Shown: positions 8,491 to 17,865, numbered from the stretch's first letter. The stretch is DNA of 64,000 nt from Xylanibacter brevis ATCC 19188 (GCF_000621725.1 NZ_JHXM01000001.1:13297-77296), one strand, 5' to 3'. A program made the numbers and translations. Notes: generated by a model not told the origin, from the sequence alone.

Positions 8491-9387
8491 ATGAAGACCA
8501 TTAACAGTTTTGACGAACTGGTAGAACATCTTGTAGAACGCCGCCAGAGAAAAAGGGTGGCAGTGGTTTGTCCAAACGATGTATCAACACTGACAGCCGT
8601 AACGAGAGCTGTGGACGAGGGTTTTATCGAGGCACTGCTCGTGGGATGCCACGAGGGTGTGGCGAAGCTGGTGGAATCATACGGTGAACACGCCAAACTG
8701 GTGGATGCAGCCACGCCGGAGGAGGCTGCTCTGAAAGCGGTGGAACTGGTGAGAGACGGACAGGCCGACGTGCTGATGAAGGGATTTCTGAACACGGACA
8801 CGCTGCTGCACGCGGTGCTGAACAAAGAGAACGGCATCCTGCCGAAAGGACAGGTGCTGACGCATATCACCTGCGCTCAGGTGCCGGGACACCGCCGACT
8901 GATATACTTCACGGATGCAGCGGTGATACCCTACCCCAACAAGGTACAACGCGAGGCGCAACTGCGCTATGTGCTGGACACGTGCCGACGCATGGGCATC
9001 GAGACGCCACAAGTGGCACTGATCAACTGCTCGGAGAAGGTGAACGAGAGGACGTTTCCTTTCACGGTGGAATATAAGGAACTAATAGCGAAAGCTAACG
9101 AAGGGGCGTTTGGGGCATGCGTCATAGACGGACCACTGGACCTGAAGACGTCGCTATCACCGGCTGCCCTGCATAAAAAGGGCATCGAGTCGCCACTGGA
9201 CGGTCAAGCCGACGCACTGATATTCCCCGACATACAGGCGGGCAACGTGTTCTATAAGACCATCACGCTGTTCTGCGAAGCCACGACAGCAGGTATCCTG
9301 CGCGGACCTATCGTGCCCGTGGTATTGCCCTCGCGGGGCGACAACGGCACGTCGAAATACTACTCGCTGGCGTTTGCTTCGGTGTAG
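8491..9387 (+). CDS. ptb: Phosphate butyryltransferase
   Basis: A 298-residue cytoplasmic enzyme of the phosphate acetyl/butyryltransferase family, which exchanges CoA for phosphate on butyryl-CoA or branched acyl-CoA. Family features include DVLMKGFLNTD near residue 90 and the C-terminal block DALIFPDIQAGNVFYKT. The following gene is butyrate kinase, 80 bp downstream in the same direction, so the pair converts acyl-CoA to acid with ATP formation. The pair could serve butyrate, isobutyrate or isovalerate production. Phosphate acetyltransferase is a less likely alternative because the partner kinase is Buk and not AckA. Confidence 0.92.
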   Translation: MKTINSFDELVEHLVERRQRKRVAVVCPNDVSTLTAVTRAVDEGFIEALLVGCHEGVAKLVESYGEHAKLVDAATPEEAALKAVELVRDGQADVLMKGFLNTDTLLHAVLNKENGILPKGQVLTHITCAQVPGHRRLIYFTDAAVIPYPNKVQREAQLRYVLDTCRRMGIETPQVALINCSEKVNERTFPFTVEYKELIAKANEGAFGACVIDGPLDLKTSLSPAALHKKGIESPLDGQADALIFPDIQAGNVFYKTITLFCEATTAGILRGPIVPVVLPSRGDNGTSKYYSLAFASV

Positions 9388-9467
9388 TTGAGGGTTGAAG
9401 GGAGGATATGAAGGAAGTTAAAAGGAGAAGTTTTTAGGAAATAACAAAATAAAGAAAAGATAAAGAT

Positions 9468-10535
9468 ATGCTGATATTAGCCATTAATCCGGGATCGACA
9501 TCAACAAAGATGGCGGTATTCGAAGACGAGAAACCCATGGTGCTGCGTAGCATCCAGCACTCGAACGAGGACCTAGCGGGCTTTGACGACGTCATCGAAC
9601 AGATGGACTACCGGAAACAACTGATTCTGGACGAACTGAAACGTATCAACGTGCCACTGAAGTTTGACGCGGTGATAGGTCGCGGCGGACTGGTAAAACC
9701 TCTGGCCGGCGGCGTCTATGAGATCAACCAACGGATGCTGGACGACACGCACAACGGCATCGCCATGCACAACCACGCCTGTAACTTGGGCTGCCTGATA
9801 GCGCACGACATAGCAAAGGAGATACCTGGATGCCGCTCGTTTATAGCCGACCCCGGCGTAGTGGACGAGCTGAACGACTATGCGCGCATCAGTGGTTCGC
9901 CACTGATGAACCGCATCTGCATCTGGCACGCCCTGAACCAGCGGGCCATCGCACGCCGCTTTGCCAACGAGATAGGCAAACGCTACGAGGACCTGAACCT
10001 GATTATCTGTCACCTGGGTGGCGGTATCTCGGTGGCAGCACACGACCACGGGCGAGCTGTGGACTGCAACAACGCCCTCGACGGCGAAGGTCCCTTCTCA
10101 CCGGAACGTGCCGGCAGTCTGCCTGCGGCCGACCTGATACGCCTTTGCTTCAGTGGGAAATACACCGAGAAGCAGTTGTTGAAACGGATTGCAGGAAAGG
10201 CCGGACTGAACGCACATCTGGGCACCAACAACGTGGTGGAGATTCAAGAGCGCATAGCCAATGGCGACAAGCATGCTGAACTGATACTGAATGCGATGAT
10301 CTATCATATCGCCAAGAACATAGCAGGACTGAGCGCTGTGCTCTGCGGCAAGATAGACGCCATCCTGCTGACGGGCGGTATGGCACGCTCGGAATATATC
10401 ATCAGCGGCATACGCGAACGCATCGAGTTTCTGGCGCCCGTGTATTGTTTCCCAGGCGAAGACGAACTGGAGGCGCTGGCACAAAACGCCTACGCCGTGC
10501 TGAAGGGTAAGCGCGAAGTAAAGACATACGAGTGA
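9468..10535 (+). CDS. buk: Butyrate kinase
   Basis: A 355-residue kinase of the acetate/butyrate kinase branch of the ASKHA superfamily, converting butyryl-phosphate and ADP to butyrate and ATP. The N-terminal phosphate loop INPGSTSTK (residues 6-14) and the ICHLGGGISVAAHDHGR block are diagnostic. The length (about 355) fits butyrate kinase and is shorter than acetate kinase (about 400). It is downstream of ptb and is ended by a bidirectional hairpin at 10592-10627 shared with gyrB. Confidence 0.93.
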   Translation: MLILAINPGSTSTKMAVFEDEKPMVLRSIQHSNEDLAGFDDVIEQMDYRKQLILDELKRINVPLKFDAVIGRGGLVKPLAGGVYEINQRMLDDTHNGIAMHNHACNLGCLIAHDIAKEIPGCRSFIADPGVVDELNDYARISGSPLMNRICIWHALNQRAIARRFANEIGKRYEDLNLIICHLGGGISVAAHDHGRAVDCNNALDGEGPFSPERAGSLPAADLIRLCFSGKYTEKQLLKRIAGKAGLNAHLGTNNVVEIQERIANGDKHAELILNAMIYHIAKNIAGLSAVLCGKIDAILLTGGMARSEYIISGIRERIEFLAPVYCFPGEDELEALAQNAYAVLKGKREVKTYE

Positions 10536-10591
10536 GACAAGAGGACTGAGCGGACTAAGCAGATCCGCCGCCTCAACTTCAATAAAACAAG

Positions 10592-10627
10592 AAAAGGACT
10601 GGTTTCGGCGATGAAACCAGTCCTTTT
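10592..10627. terminator. Bidirectional terminator between buk and gyrB
   Basis: AAAAGGACTGGTTTC (10592-10606) pairs with GAAACCAGTCCTTTT (10613-10627) around a 6-nt loop. A-rich and T-rich edges give U tracts in both directions, suiting the convergent gene ends. Confidence 0.9.
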
Positions 10628-10648
10628 TCATATAATAGCTTTTTCTAA

Positions 10649-12625
10649 TTATGCGTCGATGTTAGCATAGGTGGCATTCTTCTCAATGAACTCACGACGA
10701 GGCTCTACGTCATCGCCCATCAACATAGAGAATATCTCGTCGGCCTCGGCAGCATTCTCGATAGTCACCTGCTTCAGCAAGCGGTTCTCGGGGTTCATGG
10801 TGGTCTCCCACAACTGCTCGGGGTTCATCTCACCAAGACCTTTGTAGCGCTGGGTGTGCAGGGCTGAACTGTTCTCGTCACCTGCCACATACTTATCGAT
10901 GAAGGCCTGACGCTGCTGCTCGGTGTAGCAGTACTCAGAGAACTTCTTGTAAGTACACTTGTAGAGGGGAGGTGTAGCGATGTAGAGGTGTCCACCCTGG
11001 ATCACCTGAGGCATGAAACGATAGAAGAGGGTCATGATCAGCGTGTCGATGTGAGAACCATCGACGTCGGCATCGGTCATGATGATAATCTTGTCGTAAC
11101 GCAGCTTGTCGATATTGGCATCCTTTGAATCCTCGCCATCAACACCGAAGCGAACACCGATACTCTGGATGATGTTCATCACAGACTCGGCCTCGAACAC
11201 GCGGTGCCACTGCACTTTCTCTACGTTCAGGATCTTACCGCGGAGAGGCAGGATGGCCTGGAAGTGACGGTCGCGACCCTGCTTGGCAGAACCACCGGCC
11301 GAGTCACCCTCGACGAGGAAGATCTCGCAGGTCTTAGGATCCTTGTTTGAGCAGTCGGCCAACTTACCAGGCAGACCGCCACCACTCATAGGATTCTTGC
11401 GCTGTACGCTCTCACGAGCCTTACGAGCGGCGATACGGGCTGTAGCAGCCAGGATGACCTTCTCACAGATGGTGTGGGCCTCCTTAGGATGCTCCTCGAG
11501 GTAGTTGTTCATAGCCTCGCCCACTGCCTTCTGTACAGCACCGTTCACCTCGCTATTACCCAGCTTGGTCTTGGTCTGTCCCTCGAACTGAGGCTCGGCA
11601 ACCTTCACAGAGACAATGGCAGTGAGACCCTCGCGGAAGTCGTCTTGTGCTACCTCGATCTTGGCCTTCTCAATCTGCTTGCGCAGCTGGTCGTCATCGT
11701 CGGCGTACTTCTTCAGCGCACGGGCCAACGCAATACGGAAACCAGTGAGGTGGGTACCACCCTCGATGGTGTTGATATTGTTGACGTATGAGTGGATATT
11801 CTCAGAATAGTCGCTGTTGTAGAGCAAAGCCACCTCGATGGGCACACCATCCTTCTCGGTCTTCAAACAGATAGGATCGCCAATGATAGAGGTGCGGTGA
11901 CGATCGACGTAGCGAACAAACTCCTTCAAGCCTTCCTTGGCATGGAACACCTCGGGCTCGCGCAGCTTGCCTTCCTCGTCGGGACGCAGGTCGGTCAGCG
12001 TGATGGTGATACCGGCATTCAGATAAGCCAGCTCGCGCATACGCTTTGCGATGATGTCGTACTTGTATTCTGTGGTGGTGAAGATAGAACCATCGGGCCA
12101 GAACTGCTGGCGTGTACCGGTCTTATCCGTATCTCCTACGATCTTCACGTCGTAGAGGGGCTTTCCCTTCTCGTATTCCTGCTGGTAGATATGACCATTG
12201 CGGAATACCTGCGACTTCATATGGGTAGAAAGGGCGTTTACGCAGCTTACACCAACACCGTGCAAACCACCAGACACCTTATAAGAGCCTTTGTCAAACT
12301 TACCACCAGCGTGAAGCACGGTCATTACCACTTCGAGGGCAGACTTATGCATCTTCTCGTGCTCGTCAACTGGGATACCACGTCCATTATCCTGGACGGT
12401 GATAGAGTTATCTTCGTTAATAGTTACTTCGATATGAGTACAATAACCAGCCATGGCCTCGTCGATAGAGTTATCGACGGTCTCGTTCACCAAATGGTGA
12501 AGACCCTTCTCGCTGATATCGCCGATATACATAGCAGGACGCTTGCGCACGGCCTCCAATCCCTCAAGCACTTGAATATTACTTGCGGAATAATTTTGCT
12601 GTTCTTGCTGTAATTCTTCTGACAT
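10649..12625 (-). CDS. gyrB: DNA gyrase subunit B
   Basis: A 658-residue ATPase subunit of gyrase, which with GyrA introduces negative supercoils. The GHKL ATP site is visible (NETVDNSIDEAMAG, VQDNGRGIPVD, GGLHGVGVSCVN). The TOPRIM domain has EGDSAGGSAKQGRDR and TDADVDGSHI, and the C-terminus has RYKGLGEMNPEQLWETTM. The length and lack of an insert fit the short GyrB of this phylum. ParE is less likely given QGRDRHFQAILPLRGKILNVEK, typical of gyrase. It is monocistronic, between a shared terminator and its own -7 box. Confidence 0.95.
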   Translation of the reverse strand: MSEELQQEQQNYSASNIQVLEGLEAVRKRPAMYIGDISEKGLHHLVNETVDNSIDEAMAGYCTHIEVTINEDNSITVQDNGRGIPVDEHEKMHKSALEVVMTVLHAGGKFDKGSYKVSGGLHGVGVSCVNALSTHMKSQVFRNGHIYQQEYEKGKPLYDVKIVGDTDKTGTRQQFWPDGSIFTTTEYKYDIIAKRMRELAYLNAGITITLTDLRPDEEGKLREPEVFHAKEGLKEFVRYVDRHRTSIIGDPICLKTEKDGVPIEVALLYNSDYSENIHSYVNNINTIEGGTHLTGFRIALARALKKYADDDDQLRKQIEKAKIEVAQDDFREGLTAIVSVKVAEPQFEGQTKTKLGNSEVNGAVQKAVGEAMNNYLEEHPKEAHTICEKVILAATARIAARKARESVQRKNPMSGGGLPGKLADCSNKDPKTCEIFLVEGDSAGGSAKQGRDRHFQAILPLRGKILNVEKVQWHRVFEAESVMNIIQSIGVRFGVDGEDSKDANIDKLRYDKIIIMTDADVDGSHIDTLIMTLFYRFMPQVIQGGHLYIATPPLYKCTYKKFSEYCYTEQQRQAFIDKYVAGDENSSALHTQRYKGLGEMNPEQLWETTMNPENRLLKQVTIENAAEADEIFSMLMGDDVEPRREFIEKNATYANIDA

Positions 12626-12649
12626 ATTTCAAAAAAGCTTTATAGGGTG

Positions 12650-12657
12650 CAAAATTA
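12650..12657 (-). promoter_or_regulatory. -7 box of gyrB
   Basis: TAATTTTG on the minus strand, 24 bp before the gyrB ATG, preceded by an A/T-rich stretch without a clear -33 box. Confidence 0.5.
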
Positions 12658-12705
12658 CATAAAAAAAGTGACTTAAGCGAATAAAATATATAATATTTTA
12701 GACTT

Positions 12706-12748
12706 AAAAAAACAAAAAAATCCGCATAAACAAAATTGTCTATGCGGA
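12706..12748 (-). terminator. rpsT terminator
   Basis: TCCGCATA (12721-12728) pairs with TATGCGGA (12741-12748). Read leftward, the stem is followed by TTTTTTTGTTTTTTT, a classical U tract, 29 bp after the rpsT stop. Confidence 0.88.
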
Positions 12749-12777
12749 CTGTATCGAATACTCTATTATTGTTTCTC

Positions 12778-13029
12778 TTAGAGCTTGTTCACGTGGAGAG
12801 CGAGGCTTGACTTCAGGTTTGAAGCCTTGTTCTTGTGAATAACGTGAGTCTTTGCCAGCTTATCCAGCATCTTCTGAACTTTGGGGAAGAGAGCAACAGC
12901 CTCATCCTTGTTAGTCATAGCGCGCAGCTTGCGAACTGCGTTACGCATGGTCTTGGCATAGTACTTGTTGTGCAGTGCCTTTTTCTTGTCCTGGCGAATT
13001 CTCTTCACCGATGATTTGTGGTTTGCCAT
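12778..13029 (-). CDS. rpsT: 30S ribosomal protein S20
   Basis: An 83-residue, strongly basic protein that binds 16S rRNA early in small-subunit assembly. The opening [17 protein letters not shown] and the helical, lysine-rich remainder are typical of S20, with normal length. It follows a tRNA-Glu gene by 209 bp on the same strand, and the spacer contains a structured element (13156-13225). A strong terminator follows. Confidence 0.96.
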   Translation of the reverse strand: MANHKSSVKRIRQDKKKALHNKYYAKTMRNAVRKLRAMTNKDEAVALFPKVQKMLDKLAKTHVIHKNKASNLKSSLALHVNKL

Positions 13030-13155
13030 TTTTTAAATTAAAATTTAATTGTTATTAAAGCTTATGGGTCTTACGCCGCTAAAGCAGCCCTGGGCGGATT
13101 TGATTAGTTGTCTGTTCTCGGTTCATAACGGTGTGTTACTGACCAATCCCTTAAC

Positions 13156-13225
13156 TAAAAAAAATCCTCCGCCACCCCTTCCTAGCTTTCACCAGTAGCA
13201 CATCACTGTGCAGATGACGGATTTA
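13156..13225 (-). ncRNA. Structured leader or terminator between tRNA-Glu and rpsT
   Basis: On the minus strand AAATCC (13219-13224) can pair with GGATTT (13162-13167), enclosing a perfect GCACA-GTGA-TGTGC hairpin and a CTA/TAG hairpin. Eight T follow at the end. This could terminate the tRNA transcript or act as an S20 leader. A second AAATCCGCC further downstream could compete for the same GGCGGAGGATTT strand. No match to a named RNA family is claimed. Confidence 0.45.
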
Positions 13226-13238
13226 ACCTTTTTCTTTG

Positions 13239-13310
13239 TAGTCCCTAGGAGAGTCGAACTCCTCTTTAGAGAATGAAAATCTCTCGTCCTAACCGATAGA
13301 CGAAGGGACC
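13239..13310 (-). tRNA. tRNA-Glu (anticodon UUC)
   Basis: A 72-nt cloverleaf on the minus strand. The acceptor stem pairs GGTCCCT with AGGGACT (one G-U pair at the end), the anticodon stem pairs AGAGA with TCTCT around loop TTTTCAT, and the T arm pairs AGGAG with CTCCT around TTCGACT. The D arm GTCT...GGAC is like other glutamate tRNAs. CCA is not encoded. Confidence 0.97.
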
Positions 13311-13330
13311 AGACGCCTTTTAAGCGGGTG

Positions 13331-13362
13331 CAAAATTACTGCTTTTTTCTGGTTCCACCAAA
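13331..13362 (-). promoter_or_regulatory. tRNA-Glu promoter
   Basis: TTTG (13359-13362), 20-bp spacer and TAATTTTG (13331-13338) on the minus strand, 20 bp before the tRNA 5' end. A full-consensus site. Confidence 0.8.
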
Positions 13363-13402
13363 TTTTCTTCAATAAAAATGCATTTTTCTCTCGTTTTTTT
13401 TC

Positions 13403-13410
13403 TAATTTTG
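13403..13410 (+). promoter_or_regulatory. -7 box of recO, immediately before the ATG
   Basis: TAATTTTG ends only 5 bp before the recO ATG at 13416. Transcription from it would start at or within a few bases of the start codon, implying a leaderless or nearly leaderless mRNA. Confidence 0.5.
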
Positions 13411-13415
13411 CCCCA

Positions 13416-14141
13416 ATGTTTACAAAAACGCAGGCTATTGTGCTTCATACAGTTAGGTATGGCGACCAGAAACTTATCGTGGATATGTTCACGCGCCAGG
13501 CAGGGCGAATGTCGTTCTTCATACGGCTGCCCAAGACGGCGCATGGGAAGATGAAAAAGCAGCATTTTCAGCCGCTATCCCTGTTAAACATCGAGAGCGA
13601 GATACGTCCTAACGAGCAATTACAAAGGTTGAAGGAGGTGAACTTCCTGATGCCCCTACCCTCTCTTCACGGAGATCCCTCCAAGATGGCCATCAGCCTG
13701 TTCACCAGCGAGTTCTTGTCGCATGCTTTGCGAGACGAGCAACAGAACGAGCCGCTGTTCGACTATATCCGTTCGGGCATCGAATGGCTGGACAGTTGCC
13801 AAAAGGACTACGCCAACTTCCACCTGGTATTTCTGATGCACCTCACGCGTTTTCTGGGTTTCTACCCAAACATCAGCGACTATAACGATGGCGACTACTT
13901 CGACCTTCGTGCTGCGGTGTTCTGCAAACAGCCCCCAGTGCATCGCGACATCTTGCTGCCACAGGAAGCCCGCCTCATTCGTACGATGATGCGCATGGAC
14001 CTGGGCACGATGCATCTGTTCCAAATGTCGCACGAGGATCGCAACCAACTGCTGGACCATCTCCTGCTCTACTATCGCATTCACCTCCCGTCATTCCCCG
14101 AACTTCGTTGTCTCCCCATACTCCGCGAACTCTTTAAATAG
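13416..14141 (+). CDS. recO: DNA repair protein RecO
   Basis: A 241-residue recombination mediator that with RecR loads RecA onto SSB-coated single strands. The N-terminal OB-fold starts TKTQAIVLHTVRYGDQKLIVDMFTR, aligning with the usual RecO opening, so the ATG at 13416 is the natural start. The zinc-finger cysteines of some RecO proteins are missing, as is common in this phylum. It is divergent from tRNA-Glu. Confidence 0.92.
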   Translation: MFTKTQAIVLHTVRYGDQKLIVDMFTRQAGRMSFFIRLPKTAHGKMKKQHFQPLSLLNIESEIRPNEQLQRLKEVNFLMPLPSLHGDPSKMAISLFTSEFLSHALRDEQQNEPLFDYIRSGIEWLDSCQKDYANFHLVFLMHLTRFLGFYPNISDYNDGDYFDLRAAVFCKQPPVHRDILLPQEARLIRTMMRMDLGTMHLFQMSHEDRNQLLDHLLLYYRIHLPSFPELRCLPILRELFK

Positions 14142-14250
14142 GGCATCTCCTTTTCTATACAGTCCAAACAGTCACCTTATTCTGCCCGTTTAGCAATGCA
14201 AAAGAGCTACTTTTACGTCCTAAAACCATTACCTTTCCCCCGCAAAAGCA

Positions 14251-14291
14251 AAAAAAAAGCCAGGCCACTAAACAGATGCTCAGCAGCCTGG
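14251..14291 (-). terminator. ftsZ / dcw-cluster terminator
   Basis: CCAGGC (14260-14265) pairs with GCCTGG (14286-14291). Read leftward, the stem is followed by CTTTTTTTTTGC. It lies 25 bp beyond the ftsZ stop. Confidence 0.75.
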
Positions 14292-14316
14292 ACGCGAAAT
14301 AAAACAGCACTACGGC

Positions 14317-15642
14317 TTAAACAAAACTAATGACGCCCTGCTGGAAATCCACCTGATTGGGCGTTTCGGGTGTTTGCGCAGGTGCTGGATTGCCAATGCT
14401 GGCCAGCACTTCGCGAGTACGTTTGTATGTAGGTGTCGACTCTACAGCCGAGATTACATCGTCATTGTCAAGGTCTTCGGGACCGAAAATATAAATATTA
14501 GGACGGCGCTTGCGAATCTTCTGGTTGTCGCTTTCGCTATAGTAGAGTCCACGACGCTCCTCACGCTTGGCAGCACGCTCCTGCTCTTCGGCAATGCGGT
14601 TGGCCTCTTCGCGCGTCTGCTGCTTCAGCATGCGCTCTTCCATGCCGTCCACATTCTGCACACCGAAGCCCGTGGCCAGGATGGTCACCTTCACCTTCTT
14701 GCCCAGATCGGGATCGATAGCCACACCCCACTTGATTTCGAAGTCGCCAAACTTGTCCATGAACTCATGCACATAGTTCATCTCCTCCATCATGAAGTTG
14801 TCCTTCGAGTCCTTCTGGTGACTGAACGAGATATTAAGCAGAATCTTCTTAGAGTTGAAAATATCGTTGTCGTTAAGCAGCGGTGAGTTCAGCGCATCCT
14901 CGATAGCCTTCTTCACACGATCCTCGCCTTCGCCATAACCCGTTGACATGATAGCCACGCCACCATCCTGCAGCACGGTCTTCACATCGTTGAAGTCGAG
15001 GTTCATCGTACCATGCAGGGTGATAATCTCGGCAATAGACTTGGCAGCCACCGACAGAGTGTCGTCGGCCTTACCAAAGGCGTCGAGGAACGACAGGTCA
15101 GGATAGATCTCACGCAGACGTTCGTTGTTGATAACCAACAGAGCATCAACGTGCTTATGCATCTCTTCCACGCCATCCAGTGCCTGGTCGATCTTCTTAT
15201 TACCTTCGAAGCGGAAAGGAATGGTGACAATACCTACGGTCAGGATGCCCATCTCCTTAGACACACGAGCGATGACAGGTGCAGCACCAGTACCGGTACC
15301 ACCACCCATACCAGCGGTGATAAAGGTCATGCGAGTGCCGTCGCTCAGCATCTGACGGATCTGATCGATGCTTTCCTCGGCAGCTGCACGAGCCTTTGCA
15401 GGACGGTTGCCGGCACCAAGACCCTCGCTACCCAACTGCAACTTCACGGGTACAGGCGAGTCGTTGAGGGCCTGATTATCGGTGTTACATACCACGAAGG
15501 TCACATCGTGAATACCTTCCCTATACATGTGATTAACAGCATTGCCACCGCCACCGCCAACGCCGATGACTTTAATAATGCTATGACGCTCTTCGGGGAT
15601 TCCGAAGTCGAGTATCTCGTTTGATTTACTGAATTCTAACAT
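14317..15642 (-). CDS. ftsZ: Cell division protein FtsZ
   Basis: A 441-residue tubulin-like GTPase that polymerises into the division ring. The GTP signature GGGTGTGAAPVI and early VGGGGGNAVN loop are intact, and NDDVKTVL-like and T7-type residues are present. After about residue 320 comes a charged variable linker, ending in QQGVISFV, the conserved tail that binds FtsA. It is the last gene of the dcw cluster, 20 bp after ftsA. Confidence 0.97.
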   Translation of the reverse strand: MLEFSKSNEILDFGIPEERHSIIKVIGVGGGGGNAVNHMYREGIHDVTFVVCNTDNQALNDSPVPVKLQLGSEGLGAGNRPAKARAAAEESIDQIRQMLSDGTRMTFITAGMGGGTGTGAAPVIARVSKEMGILTVGIVTIPFRFEGNKKIDQALDGVEEMHKHVDALLVINNERLREIYPDLSFLDAFGKADDTLSVAAKSIAEIITLHGTMNLDFNDVKTVLQDGGVAIMSTGYGEGEDRVKKAIEDALNSPLLNDNDIFNSKKILLNISFSHQKDSKDNFMMEEMNYVHEFMDKFGDFEIKWGVAIDPDLGKKVKVTILATGFGVQNVDGMEERMLKQQTREEANRIAEEQERAAKREERRGLYYSESDNQKIRKRRPNIYIFGPEDLDNDDVISAVESTPTYKRTREVLASIGNPAPAQTPETPNQVDFQQGVISFV

Positions 15643-15662
15643 GGTCTCTTCGTTTTTTGAGG

Positions 15663-17111
15663 TTATTCATCTTCGGTTAACTTCTGGAAGAAACGGTTAA
15701 GTTTCTTGCCGAACTTATTCAGCGCACTGTTCTCCTTACGTCTTCTGCGCTCTTCCTCTTCTTCTTTTTCACGTTCGCGTTGAGCAGCACGTTCCTCTTC
15801 CTCTTCCTTTCTGAGGCGCTCTTTTGCAGCAAGCGCTTCCTCCTGAGAAGAACGGATCACGCCCCCTTCCAACTCATGAGGCTGACGGGGACGACGGTCA
15901 AGACCAGTAGGCTGTGGAGCGCTCTGGCCCTCGAACAGGTCGCCATTAGGATCAATAAAGTTGCCAGCACAGTTCAGGTCGCCCTTAGCCAGGAGTCCCA
16001 AGACGGTGTTATACATGCCGTTGCGAGCCTTGATAGCCTCGTTAGCCGAGTTGATGGTCATCGTCACGAACTTAGCCACGCGCACCTTCTCGATGTGGGT
16101 GTACATGGTGAAGGCATGCTCTATGTTCTTCATGTTAGCGCCACCACCCGTCAGGATGATACCGCCCAACAGTTTATCGTAGTATTCTGCAGGAATCTGA
16201 TAACGTACGTTCTCGATGATCTCCTCTACGCGTCCCTCTACAAGTTCAATAAACTGGCGGCTGTCCACCTGTCTGTCGGCGCTGATAGAGTACTTCAACG
16301 TAGGATCAATATCGCCATTGTCTGTATAGGCCGAGGCATATTTCAACTTCATCTGCTCGGCCTCGCTGTCTTCCATCTGCAGCGAAGTGATATCCTTTGT
16401 GATATTGTTTGAGCCCAAAGGAATAACAGCCAGGTGGCGAAGCACATTCTTCCAGAACACAGAGACCGTAGTGGTATCGGCACCGATATCCACCAAAGCA
16501 CATCCCGAACGCTTCTCGGCCTCGGTCAGCACGGCATTAGCCAGGGCCAAGGGAGCCAGATACATCTCTGCCACATTGATCTGTGCAGACTCAAAACACT
16601 TGTTCAGGTTTTCGAAGAACGACTTACGTTCCAGGATATTCAGGAAGTTTCCTTCCAAGTGTGCAGCACGGATACCCACGGGATCCATCTGCAACTGCGA
16701 GTCAACGCGGTACTCCTGCTCTGCCACATCCAGGATCTTCTGATCTGGATAGTCCAGTGCACGGTTCTCGTCCATCAGCTGCACCACCATCTCCTGTGTG
16801 ATGATGCCGTCGTCGGGCAGTTCCTTTACCACCGTATTGCGCACGCTACGAATAGACTGGCCGCCCACACCCACGAAGACCTGTGTGATACGGGTCTTCA
16901 GCTGGCCTTCCAGTTTTTTAATAATGCTTGTCAGACATTGAGCCGTCTTGTCGATGTTGTAAACAACACCCTTGCGGATAAATGCAGACGAGTCTTCGTT
17001 CACCATCGCCAGCACACTGATGCTGCCGTCAGGTTTCTTTTGTCCTGCAATGCCCGTCACCTTCGATGAACCGAGCTCAATTGCAATAATAAAATCTTTA
17101 ATTTCAGCCAT
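15663..17111 (-). CDS. ftsA: Cell division protein FtsA
   Basis: A 482-residue actin-like protein that tethers FtsZ to the membrane. The nucleotide fold appears in IAIELGSSKVTGIAG and ALVDIGADTTTVSVFW, and GGIILTGGGANMKNIE near residue 310. The C-terminal 60 residues are a very charged Glu/Arg helix ending in KFGKKLNRFFQKLTEDE, an amphipathic membrane-targeting helix. It lies between ftsQ and ftsZ with short gaps. Confidence 0.96.
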   Translation of the reverse strand: MAEIKDFIIAIELGSSKVTGIAGQKKPDGSISVLAMVNEDSSAFIRKGVVYNIDKTAQCLTSIIKKLEGQLKTRITQVFVGVGGQSIRSVRNTVVKELPDDGIITQEMVVQLMDENRALDYPDQKILDVAEQEYRVDSQLQMDPVGIRAAHLEGNFLNILERKSFFENLNKCFESAQINVAEMYLAPLALANAVLTEAEKRSGCALVDIGADTTTVSVFWKNVLRHLAVIPLGSNNITKDITSLQMEDSEAEQMKLKYASAYTDNGDIDPTLKYSISADRQVDSRQFIELVEGRVEEIIENVRYQIPAEYYDKLLGGIILTGGGANMKNIEHAFTMYTHIEKVRVAKFVTMTINSANEAIKARNGMYNTVLGLLAKGDLNCAGNFIDPNGDLFEGQSAPQPTGLDRRPRQPHELEGGVIRSSQEEALAAKERLRKEEEEERAAQREREKEEEEERRRRKENSALNKFGKKLNRFFQKLTEDE

Positions 17112-17126
17112 ACTGTTTTATCTGTT

Positions 17127-17858
17127 TTATTTTCGCTTACAAATAATCTGATTATCAAACTCCACGTTGATGCGCGAGTAGCGGTTCCATCCGGCCTGGT
17201 TCAAACCATAGACGTAGAACTTCCACAGTCGGTCCAACTTCGTGCGGAGGTTGGTTGGCTGTCCTATATATATAATATGGTCGCCCACACGCGGCACCAT
17301 CTCAATGGTACCATCGGCCAACACGTTCAGTTGTACGATCTGGTCGTTCCAGAACTCGTCCTTGCGCAGAATATTAGCCACTGGCCCCAACACTTTCTCG
17401 CCATATTTCATACTGATATGGCCAGTAGCAATCAGCAGGTTGCACGAATAGTCAGTGCGAGGCATGCGCTGGCCGCTGCTGTCGAGGAAATAATCGTCGC
17501 CATTGTCGCCCATCACCCTGATGACGGGGATGCGCTGTTTGATAATGACGTGCACCATCCCATCTTGTGCTTTATAGCATTCTGCGCTCTCCACCAGATC
17601 TTTTGATGCCAGTTTCTCCTCAATAACCCTCGTGTTCACCTCGCTCATCATCCGTCCTTGCGGGTTCAACTGGTCCACCGTCAATATGTTTCTCACGTCC
17701 TCGACGGTCAAGAACCCCACGTCTCCCTCCTGGGCAATCTCAATCTTCACGCCCTTGCACATGGTGTCTGGGCCTTCCGGATTCCTTTGCATGGCGAAAA
17801 CGAATACCAGATAGACCGCTATCAAGAGGCTGAGAAGGATGATGACGACTTTCTTCAT
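17127..17858 (-). CDS. ftsQ: Cell division protein FtsQ
   Basis: A 243-residue bitopic membrane protein linking early and late divisome components. The start at 17856-17858 gives MKKVVIILLSLLIAVYLVFVFAMQ, a short cytoplasmic tail and one membrane helix. A degenerate POTRA-like region and the FtsQ domain follow. The longer frame from 17930 would overlap murC and is rejected. It is 7 bp after murC and 15 bp before ftsA. The protein diverges strongly from proteobacterial FtsQ, so identification leans on position as well. Confidence 0.85.
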   Translation of the reverse strand: MKKVVIILLSLLIAVYLVFVFAMQRNPEGPDTMCKGVKIEIAQEGDVGFLTVEDVRNILTVDQLNPQGRMMSEVNTRVIEEKLASKDLVESAECYKAQDGMVHVIIKQRIPVIRVMGDNGDDYFLDSSGQRMPRTDYSCNLLIATGHISMKYGEKVLGPVANILRKDEFWNDQIVQLNVLADGTIEMVPRVGDHIIYIGQPTNLRTKLDRLWKFYVYGLNQAGWNRYSRINVEFDNQIICKRK

Positions 17859-17865
17859 ACGTGTA

